Below are positions 39,070 through 49,149 of a DNA stretch of 64,000 nt, piece after piece (the first letter of the stretch is position 1; each line of letters begins with the position of its first letter). The stretch is from an uncultured Porphyromonadaceae bacterium (GTDB taxonomy: Bacteria; Bacteroidota; Bacteroidia; Bacteroidales; Muribaculaceae), in contig CABUVO010000001.1 in assembly GCA_902495075.1 (NCBI GenBank), positions 208,740 to 272,739 of the forward strand, read 5' to 3'. The position numbers and the translations under genes are program-made. Under the pieces are notes generated by a model that was not told where the DNA came from, made no database searches, and saw only the letters and a program-made list of their open reading frames with translations.

Positions 39070-41256
39070 TTATTTCATTACATTTGTATTAAGGAAATCA
39101 GCAATCTTTTTAAACAGCATAACTCTTGCGTTGCACATTCCAAGACTGTGTTCAAATCCGGTCAGAGCCATCATGTCAAACACTTTTCCCTCATAGTTTA
39201 GTTTGGATGTATACTTCAGAGTGTTGTAAAAATGCACATTATCATCGCTGGTGCCTGACATAATGAGAAGCCGGGACTTCATGCCGGGGGTATACGTCAA
39301 TGCTGATGATTTATTGTAGCCATCATTATTCTGTTGAGGTGTGCTCATATATCTTTCTGTATATATGGAATCGTAGTATCTCCAGTCGGTGACAGGAGCC
39401 ATGGCAATTCCGGCTTTAAATGGGGAGTCGGAGGCAGATAGTTCCATCAATGTCATATACCCCCCGTAGCTCCAGCCGAAGCATGCAACCTTAGAAGAAT
39501 CCACATACGGAAGCGAAGCAAAATATTTAGTTCCGGCAATCTGATCCGCAGTTTCATATTCTCCAAGATGGCGATAAACAGAATTTGCCCATTCTCTATT
39601 TTTGTATCCGGTGCCTCTTCCATCGACTGCGGCAACAACATATCCAAGAGATGCAAGGTAATATACTCCCTCCATTTTCCATTTGTTGGCGACTTCCTGA
39701 GAATCCGGACCATTGTACTGAGTCATTACCAATGGATATTTGCGATTGGAATCAAAATTTACTGGCTTTATGATATAAGCATCCATTTCCTCTCCTACCG
39801 CATTTTTGACTTTCAGAAATTCTTTCTTAGGTGCGGATGCATATTTTTCTGCGTATGCAGAATTATTTTCAAGCTCTTTTATGATTTCTCCTTTAGAATT
39901 GCAAATAGAATAGATCGTTGGAGTGAGTGCATTACTGTATGTTCTCACATAGTAATCCATGTTTGCGCTGAAAGAAGCCGATTCAAATCCATCAATATTG
40001 TTTAAAGCCATCGTAGCCCCTTTTGCATCGATTCTGACTATATTGCGATTGATTGCACCTCTTATGGTTGATTGCACATAATAAGATCCTGTTTTATCAG
40101 ATTTTCCATAGAACTGCGTTACATTCCAGTTTCCCTTGGAAATCTGTCGCAACTGATTGCCATTGTAATCGTACTCGTACAAGTGACAATATCCTGAACG
40201 CTCGCTCCCAATGACAAATGAGGTTTTCCCATACGAAACCATTTGATATGAAGACGGATTTAACCATGCCTGGCTACGCTCTTCTAAAAGAAGCTTGGCT
40301 ACTGTTGAACCGGGATTTACTTTATAAAGACACAGATGATTCTGATCCCTGTTGAGTGTCATAACCATCAGCTGTGTCCCTGTTCCGTCATATTCCATTG
40401 AGGGAACGTAGGATTCTATGGGGATATCCATGGTTTTTGTTGTTCTGTTGTCAATATTGTATACATTGACGCTGACTTTAACGTTTGGATATCCTGCAAG
40501 GGGATATTTATAAGTATATTGCGCCGGATAAGGATCTGACAGTGGGTCCGGGTCACAAAAACTTTTATAGTTATCGAAAGAATATGTAGGCACATCTGAT
40601 TCACCAAAACGGATATACGCCAAAGATGTGTCGTCGCCATTCCATCTGATAGTATTGACAATGCCGAATTCCTCTTCGTAGCTCCAATCCGGAACGCCGT
40701 TGATCACTTTGTTTATTTCTCCGTCTTTGGTGATTGGCTTGTCTGTGTCGTAATCAAGATTGGATATGTATATATTGTTGTTGCGAGTGTAGGCAACCAT
40801 CCTGCCATCGTGCGACATTACGGCTCCCCTTTGTGCGCCGTCGGTCGATACTCTTTTGAGAGTAGATCTCAATGTGTCGTACACATAATATTGAGCCGTG
40901 AATGACCGACGATAAATCTTGTTTACATCATTCCAGAGGAGTATCTTTTTACCGTTGTCGCTGATGCTGTATCCGTCGAATGAATCAATCTTCAAGTCTC
41001 CTTTGATTTGATCCAGACTAAAAAGAGTGCCTGTCTTTTTACCTGTTCGGTATTCAAAGATATTTATTGACCGCCCGTCTTCGCTTATGGCTGCATATGT
41101 GAGTCCATCTGCAAGGGGACGCATCTCTTTAATTCCCGCAGGTGCGTTTTTCCCCGGGGCGACATAATCTTCTATGGTCAGTGCAAACGCAGATAATCCT
41201 CCGGCAGCAATACTAATTGTTGCCAGAGAACATCCTATAAAATTTTTCAAGTTCAT
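39070..41256 (-). CDS. Dipeptidyl peptidase IV-type serine peptidase (S9B)
   Basis: From ATG at 41256 the protein is 728 residues, starting with a signal peptide (NLKNFIGCSLATISIAAGG). The N-terminal beta-propeller includes VPDWSYEEEF, the Glu motif that holds the substrate amino end in DPP4. The C-terminal hydrolase has Ser in FGWSYGGYM, Asp in GTSDDNVHF and His in GFEHSLG. It removes Xaa-Pro dipeptides in the periplasm. ATG 41277 adds seven non-signal-like residues and is less likely. Confidence 0.92.
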   Translation of the reverse strand: MNLKNFIGCSLATISIAAGGLSAFALTIEDYVAPGKNAPAGIKEMRPLADGLTYAAISEDGRSINIFEYRTGKKTGTLFSLDQIKGDLKIDSFDGYSISDNGKKILLWNDVNKIYRRSFTAQYYVYDTLRSTLKRVSTDGAQRGAVMSHDGRMVAYTRNNNIYISNLDYDTDKPITKDGEINKVINGVPDWSYEEEFGIVNTIRWNGDDTSLAYIRFGESDVPTYSFDNYKSFCDPDPLSDPYPAQYTYKYPLAGYPNVKVSVNVYNIDNRTTKTMDIPIESYVPSMEYDGTGTQLMVMTLNRDQNHLCLYKVNPGSTVAKLLLEERSQAWLNPSSYQMVSYGKTSFVIGSERSGYCHLYEYDYNGNQLRQISKGNWNVTQFYGKSDKTGSYYVQSTIRGAINRNIVRIDAKGATMALNNIDGFESASFSANMDYYVRTYSNALTPTIYSICNSKGEIIKELENNSAYAEKYASAPKKEFLKVKNAVGEEMDAYIIKPVNFDSNRKYPLVMTQYNGPDSQEVANKWKMEGVYYLASLGYVVAAVDGRGTGYKNREWANSVYRHLGEYETADQIAGTKYFASLPYVDSSKVACFGWSYGGYMTLMELSASDSPFKAGIAMAPVTDWRYYDSIYTERYMSTPQQNNDGYNKSSALTYTPGMKSRLLIMSGTSDDNVHFYNTLKYTSKLNYEGKVFDMMALTGFEHSLGMCNARVMLFKKIADFLNTNVMK

Positions 41257-41351
41257 TTTTAGTCTGTTTTGAGACATTTGAACGATTTGTCAGGTTAGTT
41301 CGCTATTAATATTAATTGTATTAATATTAATAGAATTATTCGAATGCCTTA

Positions 41352-42833
41352 TTAATATGATCTTGCAAAAATCACACGCTGGGCAGAGGGCTTACCGGTT
41401 ACCATACATTTACCGGGGGTTTTGTCTCCGTCAAGAGGTATGCAACGGATTGTCGCTTTCGTTTCTTCTTTTACTTTCTCCTCTGTCTCGGTTGTGCCGT
41501 CCCAGTGAGCGAGAATGAAACCTCCCTTTTCTATTTCTTCTTTGAACTCATCATAGGTGTCTACAGTGCGTATCATTGAATCACGATACTCAAGAGCTTT
41601 CTGGAATATGTTTGCCTGAATGTCTTCAAGAAGATCTTTCACGTATGATGCAACACCGTCAAGAGGAGCGACATGTTTCTCCAGTGTGTCACGACGCATC
41701 ACCTCTACTGTGCCGTTCTCTATGTCTCGTGCTCCAATCGCCAAACGAACCGGGACTCCCTTTACTTCATAGTCGGCAAATTTGAAACCGGGACGTTTGT
41801 TCTCCGAGTCGTCATATTTAACGCTGATTCCGAGAGCTCGGAGCTCGTCGACTATCGGTGCTACTTTTGCTGAGATTTCGGCAAGCTGCTCATCACTTTT
41901 GTAGATAGGAATGATTACAACCTGAATAGGAGCAAGATGCGGAGGCAAGACAAGTCCGTTATCATCGGAATGAGTCATGATGAGTGCTCCCATGAGGCGT
42001 GTTGATACGCCCCAGGAGTTTGCCCATACGTATTCAGGTTTATTATCTTTATTGATAAATGTCACGTCAAACGCTTTAGCAAAGTTTTGTCCCAGGTTAT
42101 GGCTGGTGCCTGCTTGCAGAGCCTTTCCATCCTGCATCATCGCTTCTATAGTGTAGGTGTTGAGAGCACCTGCGAATCTTTCGTTAGCTGTTTTAACACC
42201 TATGATAACAGGCATTGCCATGTATTCTCTTGCAAATTGTGCATAAAGATTTATCATTTGCACCGTGCGTGCTTCAGATTCCTCAGCCGTGGCGTGTGCA
42301 CAGTGACCTTCCTGCCATAGAAACTCTGCCGTGCGTAGGAACATGCGTGTGCGCATTTCCCAACGCATCACATTTGCCCACTGATTGCAGAGGAGAGGAA
42401 GATCTCGGTAGCTGTGTATCCAGTTTTTGTAGGTTCCCCATATAATTGTTTCTGAAGTGGGTCGTACAATAAGTTCCTCTTCAAGCTTGGCTGCAGGATC
42501 TACGATAACGCCGTTTCCATTTGGGTCGTTCTTGAGACGGTAGTGAGTGACAACCGCACATTCTTTGGCAAATCCCTCAACATGTTCAGCCTCGCGACAG
42601 AGAAATGATTTCGGTATAAGAAGCGGGAAGTATGCATTTTGAACTCCCGTCTCTTTGAACATCCTGTCAAGATTCTGCTGCATTTTTTCCCAGATTGCAT
42701 AGCCATAAGGTTTAATTACCATACAGCCTCTTACCGCAGATTGTTCTGCCAAATCAGCTTTGACAACCAATTCGTTATACCACTGTGAATAATTATCTGA
42801 TCGTTTGGTGAAATTCTTTAGTTCTTTTGCCAT
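41352..42833 (-). CDS. proS: Prolyl-tRNA synthetase (short type)
   Basis: The 493-residue enzyme is the shorter class II ProRS type without the editing insertion. Class II motifs are seen in VIKPYGYAIWEKMQQNLDRM, the RPTSETIIWGTYKNW block and QVVIIPIYKSDEQ of the anticodon-binding domain. It charges tRNA-Pro. A -7 box lies at 42894-42901. Confidence 0.96.
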   Translation of the reverse strand: MAKELKNFTKRSDNYSQWYNELVVKADLAEQSAVRGCMVIKPYGYAIWEKMQQNLDRMFKETGVQNAYFPLLIPKSFLCREAEHVEGFAKECAVVTHYRLKNDPNGNGVIVDPAAKLEEELIVRPTSETIIWGTYKNWIHSYRDLPLLCNQWANVMRWEMRTRMFLRTAEFLWQEGHCAHATAEESEARTVQMINLYAQFAREYMAMPVIIGVKTANERFAGALNTYTIEAMMQDGKALQAGTSHNLGQNFAKAFDVTFINKDNKPEYVWANSWGVSTRLMGALIMTHSDDNGLVLPPHLAPIQVVIIPIYKSDEQLAEISAKVAPIVDELRALGISVKYDDSENKRPGFKFADYEVKGVPVRLAIGARDIENGTVEVMRRDTLEKHVAPLDGVASYVKDLLEDIQANIFQKALEYRDSMIRTVDTYDEFKEEIEKGGFILAHWDGTTETEEKVKEETKATIRCIPLDGDKTPGKCMVTGKPSAQRVIFARSY

Positions 42834-42893
42834 GATTTATGGAAAATTAGTTTAATGTCTTCATGTTTGTGCCTTGGCTGGCGCATTTATATG

Positions 42894-42901
42894 CAAAGTT
42901 A
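42894..42901 (-). promoter_or_regulatory. -7 box upstream of proS
   Basis: TAACTTTG on the - strand fits TAnnTTTG, 61 bp from the proS start. No clear -33 TTTG is seen at the normal spacing. Confidence 0.5.
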
Positions 42902-42928
42902 CAAAAATATTGTGAAATATTTACGCTG

Positions 42929-42977
42929 AAACGGCATAAATATTCCCTTTTCATCGGAAAATTTATGCCGTTTTTTT
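42929..42977. terminator. Hairpin between the malic enzyme gene and proS
   Basis: AAACGGCATAAAT (42929-42941) pairs with ATTTATGCCGTTT (42961-42973). The T run (to 42977) lies on the + strand, while both neighbouring genes are on the - strand, where only TTT follows. It still probably ends the malic enzyme transcript. Confidence 0.6.
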
Positions 42978-43007
42978 GTAGTTATATTGAGAATGCCCTA
43001 AAATTGC

Positions 43008-44303
43008 TTACCTTCTCACCGTTGCCATGCGTTTTTTCAGTTCCTCTTCATAAAGTTCCCAATCGGTTATCTTATGACGCGAAACTCCCGTTTCCATCGC
43101 AGCTTTTGCCACGGCTGGCGCAACCCGGAAGAGCAACCTTTCGTCGAATGGCTTAGGCAAGATGTAATCCTTTCCAAATTTGAAATCTTCCCCGCCATAG
43201 GCTTCTTTTACTGATTCCGGGACTTCTTCTTTTGCAAGTGCCGCTATTGCCCGGCATGCTTCAAGCTTCATTTGCTCGTTTATTTCGGTTGCCCTGCTGT
43301 CTAACGCACCTCTGAATATATATGGGAAGCCAAGCACGTTATTTACCTGGTTGGGATAGTCGCTACGCCCTGTGGCTATGATGATGTCGCTGCGAGTTGC
43401 TTTTGCAACTTCATATGCAATCTCAGGTTCGGGATTGGCAAGTGCGAATACAATAGGATTGGGAGCCATTGTGAGTAGCATCTCCGGCGTCAACGCATCA
43501 GCAACGCTGAGTCCGAGAAAAACATCGGCACCCATTATTGCCTCGGCAAGAGTGTGGATATCACGGCCGGTAGCAAATTCTCTTTTTTGAGCATTTATGT
43601 CGGTTCTGTCTTTACGTATCACCCCTTTGGAATCGCACATGACAACATTTTCGCGGCGCACTCCAAGTTGAAGATATAATTTGGCGCAACTTATGGCGGC
43701 GGCGCCGGCTCCGTTGATTACAAGCTGGATTTTGTCAATCTGTTTCCCCTGCACTTCGAGCGCGTTTATAAGAGCAGCTCCGGATATAATTGCTGTGCCG
43801 TGCTGGTCGTCATGCATAACGGGAATGTCGCACTCCTGCTTGAGACGGCTTTCGATTTTGAAACATTCTGGCGCTTTTATGTCTTCAAGGTTTATTCCTC
43901 CAAATGTGGGGCTGATTGCCTTGGCGATTTCTACAACCTTGTCAGGATCCTTTTCATTCACTTCAATATCGAATGAATCAATTCCGGCAAAAATTTTAAA
44001 CAAAAGGGCTTTCCCTTCCATGACAGGCTTGCCGGCAAGCGCTCCGATGTCTCCGAGTCCAAGCACTGCGGTGCCATTGGATATGACTGCTACGATGTTT
44101 CCCTTGTCCGTATATTTATAGGCAAGCGAATCGTCAGCCTCGATTTCCTTGCATGGGTAGGCAACGCCTGGTGAATATGCCAGCGACAAGTCGTGTTGGT
44201 TGGCGTATGGCTTTGTTGGAATAACTTCGATTTTACCCGGTGTCCACTCTTCGTGATACCTAAGTGCCTCTTCTTTCAGACTGGATTTATCGATTGTCGA
44301 CAT
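43008..44303 (-). CDS. Malic enzyme (NAD(P)-dependent), single-domain form
   Basis: The 431-residue protein decarboxylates malate to pyruvate. Motifs include LAYSPGVAYPCKEI, GTAVLGLGDIGALAGKPVME, MHDDQHGTAI, and the nucleotide-binding VINGAGAAAISCAKLY. The sequence resembles the N-terminal half of MaeB, but no phosphotransacetylase-like domain follows. The final residues are RMATVRR and the downstream DNA is non-coding. Confidence 0.93.
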   Translation of the reverse strand: MSTIDKSSLKEEALRYHEEWTPGKIEVIPTKPYANQHDLSLAYSPGVAYPCKEIEADDSLAYKYTDKGNIVAVISNGTAVLGLGDIGALAGKPVMEGKALLFKIFAGIDSFDIEVNEKDPDKVVEIAKAISPTFGGINLEDIKAPECFKIESRLKQECDIPVMHDDQHGTAIISGAALINALEVQGKQIDKIQLVINGAGAAAISCAKLYLQLGVRRENVVMCDSKGVIRKDRTDINAQKREFATGRDIHTLAEAIMGADVFLGLSVADALTPEMLLTMAPNPIVFALANPEPEIAYEVAKATRSDIIIATGRSDYPNQVNNVLGFPYIFRGALDSRATEINEQMKLEACRAIAALAKEEVPESVKEAYGGEDFKFGKDYILPKPFDERLLFRVAPAVAKAAMETGVSRHKITDWELYEEELKKRMATVRR

Positions 44304-44381
44304 ATTAAAATATCATTAGTTTTAATCTATAACAATTTATTATAAGAATTGATGATTTCATTCATTTTATAAACCGATATA

Positions 44382-44389
44382 CAAAGTTA
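44382..44389 (-). promoter_or_regulatory. -7 box upstream of the malic enzyme gene
   Basis: TAACTTTG on the - strand lies 78 bp from the start codon. The 341-bp divergent gap 44304-44644 is very AT-rich; besides this box and the nrdD promoter nothing was recognised. Confidence 0.45.
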
Positions 44390-44588
44390 CAAAATATTCG
44401 GCATAAAGAGTATATGTTGTGCAACATATAAACCATTATGGTGAATTTTTTTATAATATTACTTATGCATCTTTTACTAAAGTTTTCCAAAATTATTTTT
44501 AGTATATTGATTATCAATCTATTATAATTTGTAAATGTTATAAAAGTTTTCCAAAATAAAAATTTAATAACAAAATTTTATCAAATAA

Positions 44589-44620
44589 TTTGCTCGTTAC
44601 ATATAATAATCATACCTTTG
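44589..44620 (+). promoter_or_regulatory. Promoter of nrdDG
   Basis: TTTG (44589-44592), a 20-bp spacer and TACCTTTG (44613-44620) match the consensus, 24 bp before ATG 44645. Confidence 0.8.
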
Positions 44621-44644
44621 TATCACCTAAAATGAAGATAACAT

Positions 44645-46849
44645 ATGATACAGATAGTTGAAAAAAGAGATGGTCGCGTTGTAGGCTACAATGAAGAGAA
44701 AATCAAGGCTGCTATCCGTAAGGCGATGCTCACAACTGAAATGGGCGAGGATGAGGCTTTAGTGCAGAAAATCACCGACCGAATCGGGATGGGTGGCAAG
44801 GAAAGGATGACCGTTGAGGAAATTCAGGATAAAGTGGAAATCGAGCTGATGAAATCAGCGAGAAAGGATGTCGCCAAAAGATATATCGCCTATCGCGATC
44901 AGCGTTCGATTGCCAGACGCGCCAAGACTCGCGACATGTTCCTTGAAATTATAGAAGCGAAAAATAATGACATCACCCGCGAGAATGCCAATATGAATAC
45001 TGATTCTCCAGCCGGCATGATGATGAAGTTTGCAAGTGAGACCACAAAACCGTTTGTGGATGACTATCTATTAAGCCCTGATGTAAAGACCGCTGTTAAA
45101 AACAACTATCTTCATATTCACGATAAAGATTACTATCCTACTAAAAGTTTGACCTGTGTGCAGCATCCTCTTGACAGGATATTAAAGAAGGGGTTTGTTG
45201 CAGGTCATGGTGAATCTCGCCCTGCAAAACGCATTGAGACAGCAAGTATAATCGCATGCATATCACTTGAAACTGCTCAAAATGAGATGCACGGAGGGCA
45301 GGCCATTCCAGCCTTTGATTTTTATTTAGCACCATTTGTAAGGAGCTCTTTCATTGAAGAAATCAAAAATCTTGAGCAATTCACAAACAAAGACCTGAGA
45401 CACCTATACAATGCTGAAATTAAAGACTTTCTAAAAAAGGATTTAGATGGTCTTGATGGCGACGATCGCCTGCGGCAGCATGCAATCAATAAAACGGTAG
45501 AACGCGTACATCAAGCGATGGAGGCATTTATTCATAATATGAATACAATTCATTCGCGCGGTGGAAATCAGGTCGTATTTTCATCAATTAATTATGGAAC
45601 CGACACTTCAGCAGAAGGTCGCTGCGTGATACGAGAGTTGCTTAATTCTACTTACGAGGGTGTAGGAAATGGGGCTACAGCTATTTTCCCTATTCAGATT
45701 TGGAAGAAGAAAAGAGGTGTGAGCTATTTGCCGGAAGATCCCAACTATGACCTCTATAAACTCGCTTGCAAAGTTACGGCACGACGCTTCTTCCCTAATT
45801 TCTTAAATCTTGACGCAACATTCAACCACCACGAAAAATGGAATCCCAACGATCCTGAAAGATACAAATACGAGGTGGCTACAATGGGATGTCGCACACG
45901 CGTATTTGAAAACCGATATGGAGAGAAGACTTCAATAGGAAGAGGCAATATATCGTTTTCAACTGTTAATATTGTCCGCATAGCTATAGAACTTATGAAT
46001 GTGCAGGATAAGGAAGAACGCATTGAAAGATTCTTTGAGAAACTTGATGAAGTTCTTGATATAACGGCATTGCAGTTGAATGAACGTTTCAATTTCCAAA
46101 AAACAGCTTTGGCTAAACAGTTCCCGCTCGTGATGGGTGCTTTATGGAACGGAGCAAATGCTCTTGGCCCTAATGATACGATCGAATCGGTGATAAACCA
46201 AGGCACATTGGGAATTGGATTTATCGGTTTGGCTGAATGTCTTATCGCGCTTATCGGAAAGCACCATGGCGAGAGTGAAGAAGCTCAGGCATTGGGATTG
46301 CGTATTGTCAAGCATATGAGAAGTCGTGTTAATGAATATTGTGAAACTTATGGCCATAACTATTCTGTGCTTGCAACGCCGGCTGAAGGCTTGTCAGGGA
46401 AGTTCACAAAGAAAGACAGAAAGACATTCGGAATCATACCCGGTGTGACTGACAAAGAATATTATACAAATTCCAATCATGTGCCTGTATACTATCATTG
46501 TTCCCCTCGTCATAAAGCTAAAATAGAGGCTCCCTATCATGAGTTGACAGGTGGAGGACATATATTTTATGTTGAAATTGACGGAGATGCAACGCATAAT
46601 GAAGAATCGATTATGCAGATTGTTGATCTTCTTGATAAATATAATATGGGATATGGTTCGGTAAACCATAATCGTAATCACTGTCCCCGTTGTGGCTATG
46701 AAAATGCATTACAGGATGAAACGCATTGTCCGAAATGCGGTACAAAGTTTGAGACAATCCAACGCATCACCGGTTATCTGGTGGGCACAACTGACCGATG
46801 GAATTCCGGCAAACTTGCCGAATTGCATGACCGTGTAGTACATGAATAA
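44645..46849 (+). CDS. nrdD: Anaerobic ribonucleoside-triphosphate reductase
   Basis: The 734-residue glycyl-radical enzyme makes deoxynucleotides without oxygen. An N-terminal ATP-cone (KRDGRVVGYNEEKIKAAIRK) controls activity. The core includes THNxxSRGGNQVVFSSINYG-type sequence (IHSRGGNQVVFSSINYG). A C-terminal zinc site is CPRCGYEN with CPKCGTKF, followed by the glycyl loop RITGYLVG. It overlaps nrdG by 8 bp. Confidence 0.97.
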   Translation: MIQIVEKRDGRVVGYNEEKIKAAIRKAMLTTEMGEDEALVQKITDRIGMGGKERMTVEEIQDKVEIELMKSARKDVAKRYIAYRDQRSIARRAKTRDMFLEIIEAKNNDITRENANMNTDSPAGMMMKFASETTKPFVDDYLLSPDVKTAVKNNYLHIHDKDYYPTKSLTCVQHPLDRILKKGFVAGHGESRPAKRIETASIIACISLETAQNEMHGGQAIPAFDFYLAPFVRSSFIEEIKNLEQFTNKDLRHLYNAEIKDFLKKDLDGLDGDDRLRQHAINKTVERVHQAMEAFIHNMNTIHSRGGNQVVFSSINYGTDTSAEGRCVIRELLNSTYEGVGNGATAIFPIQIWKKKRGVSYLPEDPNYDLYKLACKVTARRFFPNFLNLDATFNHHEKWNPNDPERYKYEVATMGCRTRVFENRYGEKTSIGRGNISFSTVNIVRIAIELMNVQDKEERIERFFEKLDEVLDITALQLNERFNFQKTALAKQFPLVMGALWNGANALGPNDTIESVINQGTLGIGFIGLAECLIALIGKHHGESEEAQALGLRIVKHMRSRVNEYCETYGHNYSVLATPAEGLSGKFTKKDRKTFGIIPGVTDKEYYTNSNHVPVYYHCSPRHKAKIEAPYHELTGGGHIFYVEIDGDATHNEESIMQIVDLLDKYNMGYGSVNHNRNHCPRCGYENALQDETHCPKCGTKFETIQRITGYLVGTTDRWNSGKLAELHDRVVHE

Positions 46850-47333
46850 GGTAAACGTGATCGATATAGTCCGGGGCACTACAGTGGATGGCCCCGGATT
46901 TCGCACTTCAATATATTTCGCGGGTTGCTGTCATGAATGTGATGGTTGCCACAATCCGCAGTCTTGGGATTTCAGCGCAGGCAGACCCATGTCTGTCGAT
47001 GAGCTGATGGAGATTGTGGAGGAAGAGGATTTTGACGTAACATTTACAGGCGGTGATCCCCTCTACCATGTAGATTTCATGGTAGAGCTGGCAGATCGCG
47101 TACATGCATTAGGCAAGAATGTATGGCTATACACAGGTTTTACATGGGAACAAATTGTCAAGGATTCCAATCTCTCCAAAATATTGGAGCATATAGATGT
47201 AATAGTTGACTCTTCTTTTGTAAAATCTCTGAGAGATACAGACTTGTTGTTCCGCGGTTCTTCGAATCAACGTATCATTGATGTTTCTAAATCTCTGATG
47301 TCAGGCGAACTGGTGAACTGGAGACGCGATTGA
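46842..47333 (+). CDS. nrdG: Anaerobic ribonucleotide reductase activating protein
   Basis: The 163-residue radical SAM enzyme generates the glycyl radical on NrdD. It has GTTVDGPGFRTSIYFAGC, the cluster motif CCHECDGCHNPQSWDF (CxxxCxxC), and FTGGDPLYH. It overlaps nrdD and forms a two-gene operon. Confidence 0.96.
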   Translation: MNKVNVIDIVRGTTVDGPGFRTSIYFAGCCHECDGCHNPQSWDFSAGRPMSVDELMEIVEEEDFDVTFTGGDPLYHVDFMVELADRVHALGKNVWLYTGFTWEQIVKDSNLSKILEHIDVIVDSSFVKSLRDTDLLFRGSSNQRIIDVSKSLMSGELVNWRRD

Positions 47334-47389
47334 ACTTTTAATGTGCTTATATGTTAATTATGTAGATTTCATTTTTAACTCTAAATACT

Positions 47390-47992
47390 ATGAGCACACA
47401 AAAAAGTATCAAGGGAACGAAGACAGAACAGAATGTAGTTAATTCCTATCTTGCCGAGACTCAGGCATTCGCCCGCTATACATTTTATGCTGGCATTGCT
47501 GATAAAGAATTATATTTCCCGGTTGGCGTGATTTTCCGTGAAACAGCCGACAATGAATTGCATCATGCCAAGGTGTTCTTGAAGATGCTTGAGAATACTG
47601 AAATAGTTGGCAATCCGGGTGTGGATGCCGGTTTCCTTGGAGATACGGCGGCTAATCTGAGAACTTCCATAAAGGAGGAAAGTGTTGATGGGTATGAATT
47701 CTATTATGCAGCTGCAAAGACCGCAAAAGAGGAAGGCTTTGATGATATAGCTTCTCATTTTGAGGCTATTGCAAGCGCCGAGAAAATTCATCATGACAGG
47801 TTCCAGCATATGCTTGCCCTTCTTGAAAGTGGCACGATGTGGAAACGAGAAAAGCCGGTAACCTGGAAATGTCTCGTGTGCGGCTATACTGTAGTTGGTA
47901 CAGAACCGCCAGCAAAATGTCCGGGCTGTGACCATCCGTATCAGCATTATGTCGCCTTGGAGGATGGCTATGCTCCATCACCGATGGGATAA
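47390..47992 (+). CDS. Rubrerythrin
   Basis: The 200-residue protein detoxifies peroxide in anaerobes. The helical diiron domain carries Glu and His ligands in LAETQAFARYTFYAG, RETADNELHHAKVF, KEESVDGYEFYY and ASAEKIHHDRF. The C-terminal rubredoxin domain has CLVCGYTVVG and CPGCDHPYQHY. It is a single gene followed by a terminator. Confidence 0.96.
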   Translation: MSTQKSIKGTKTEQNVVNSYLAETQAFARYTFYAGIADKELYFPVGVIFRETADNELHHAKVFLKMLENTEIVGNPGVDAGFLGDTAANLRTSIKEESVDGYEFYYAAAKTAKEEGFDDIASHFEAIASAEKIHHDRFQHMLALLESGTMWKREKPVTWKCLVCGYTVVGTEPPAKCPGCDHPYQHYVALEDGYAPSPMG

Positions 47993-48015
47993 AATTAGTT
48001 ATTATAAAAATTCAT

Positions 48016-48060
48016 AAAAGAGGTTTGTTTGCATTGCAGATGAACCTCTTTTCTATTTTA
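48016..48060 (+). terminator. Terminator after rubrerythrin
   Basis: AAAAGAGGTT (48016-48025) pairs with AACCTCTTTT (48043-48052), then CTATTTT follows. Confidence 0.8.
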
Positions 48061-48156
48061 GCTAATAATCAGTTATAACAAAATTTAACACTTTCAGAAT
48101 TAAATATTGCTGATTTCAGCTTTTTTTTGTAAATTCGCACGATATTATAGTGAATT

Positions 48157-49122
48157 ATGGGATTTTTCAACAAACTATTTTCTAAGAAAGAGAAAGAAAC
48201 CCTTGATCAAGGTCTTCAGAAAACCAAAGAGGGTGTGTGGAACAAGATAACGCGTGCAGTAGCAGGTAAGAGCAAAGTTGACGATGATGTCCTTGATGCC
48301 CTCGAGGAGGCTTTTATAACAAGCGATGTGGGTGTTGATACCACTTTGAAAATCATAGAAAGAATTCAGGATAGAGTTGCAAGAGATAAATATGTTGGAA
48401 GCAGTGAGCTTCGGGCTCTTCTCTGTGATGAAATTTCAGACATGCTGGAAAAACCGGAGAATGGCAAAGAAATTGAGGATTTCCATGTGCCGGCATCGGA
48501 TATGCCTTATGTAATTATGGTTGTGGGTGTGAATGGAGTCGGGAAGACTACTACTATAGGAAAACTTGCTTACCAATATAAGGCAGCAGGGAATAAAGTT
48601 GTTTTGGGAGCTGCTGATACATTCCGCGCCGCCGCTATCGAGCAATTGGATATATGGGGTGAAAGAATAGGTGTCCCGGTTATTAAACAGAAGATGGGTA
48701 GCGATCCCGCTGCTGTTGCTTTTGACACCCTTTCGTCAGCTAAGGCTCAGGGTGCAGATGTCGTGATCATTGACACCGCCGGAAGGCTTCATAATAAAGT
48801 CGGTCTGATGAATGAGTTGACAAAAATCAAGAATGTTATGAAGCGTGTGGTCCCGGATGCTCCACAAGAGATTCTTCTCGTGCTTGATGGCTCAACAGGG
48901 CAAAATGCTTTTGAGCAGGCGCGTCAGTTTGTGGCTGCTACGGAAGTCAACAATCTTGCCATAACAAAACTCGATGGCACATCAAAGGGAGGCGTGGTAA
49001 TCGGTATCAGTGATCAGTTCAAAATCCCTGTGAAATACATCGGACTCGGTGAAGGTAAAGAGGATATTCAGATTTTCCATGCCAAGGAATTTGTAAAGAC
49101 TCTTTTCGGCGAAGCAATATAA
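48157..49122 (+). CDS. ftsY: Signal recognition particle receptor FtsY
   Basis: The 321-residue GTPase docks ribosome-SRP complexes at the inner membrane. The NG domain shows GVNGVGKTTTIGKLAYQYKA, DTFRAAAIEQLDIW, VIIDTAGRLHNK and TKLDGTSKGGVVIG. The N-terminal acidic region is very short, as in many Bacteroidota. It is followed 27 bp later by rimO. Confidence 0.97.
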   Translation: MGFFNKLFSKKEKETLDQGLQKTKEGVWNKITRAVAGKSKVDDDVLDALEEAFITSDVGVDTTLKIIERIQDRVARDKYVGSSELRALLCDEISDMLEKPENGKEIEDFHVPASDMPYVIMVVGVNGVGKTTTIGKLAYQYKAAGNKVVLGAADTFRAAAIEQLDIWGERIGVPVIKQKMGSDPAAVAFDTLSSAKAQGADVVIIDTAGRLHNKVGLMNELTKIKNVMKRVVPDAPQEILLVLDGSTGQNAFEQARQFVAATEVNNLAITKLDGTSKGGVVIGISDQFKIPVKYIGLGEGKEDIQIFHAKEFVKTLFGEAI

Positions 49123-49149
49123 AAATAAATTCCTTAAGTGATTTGATCG

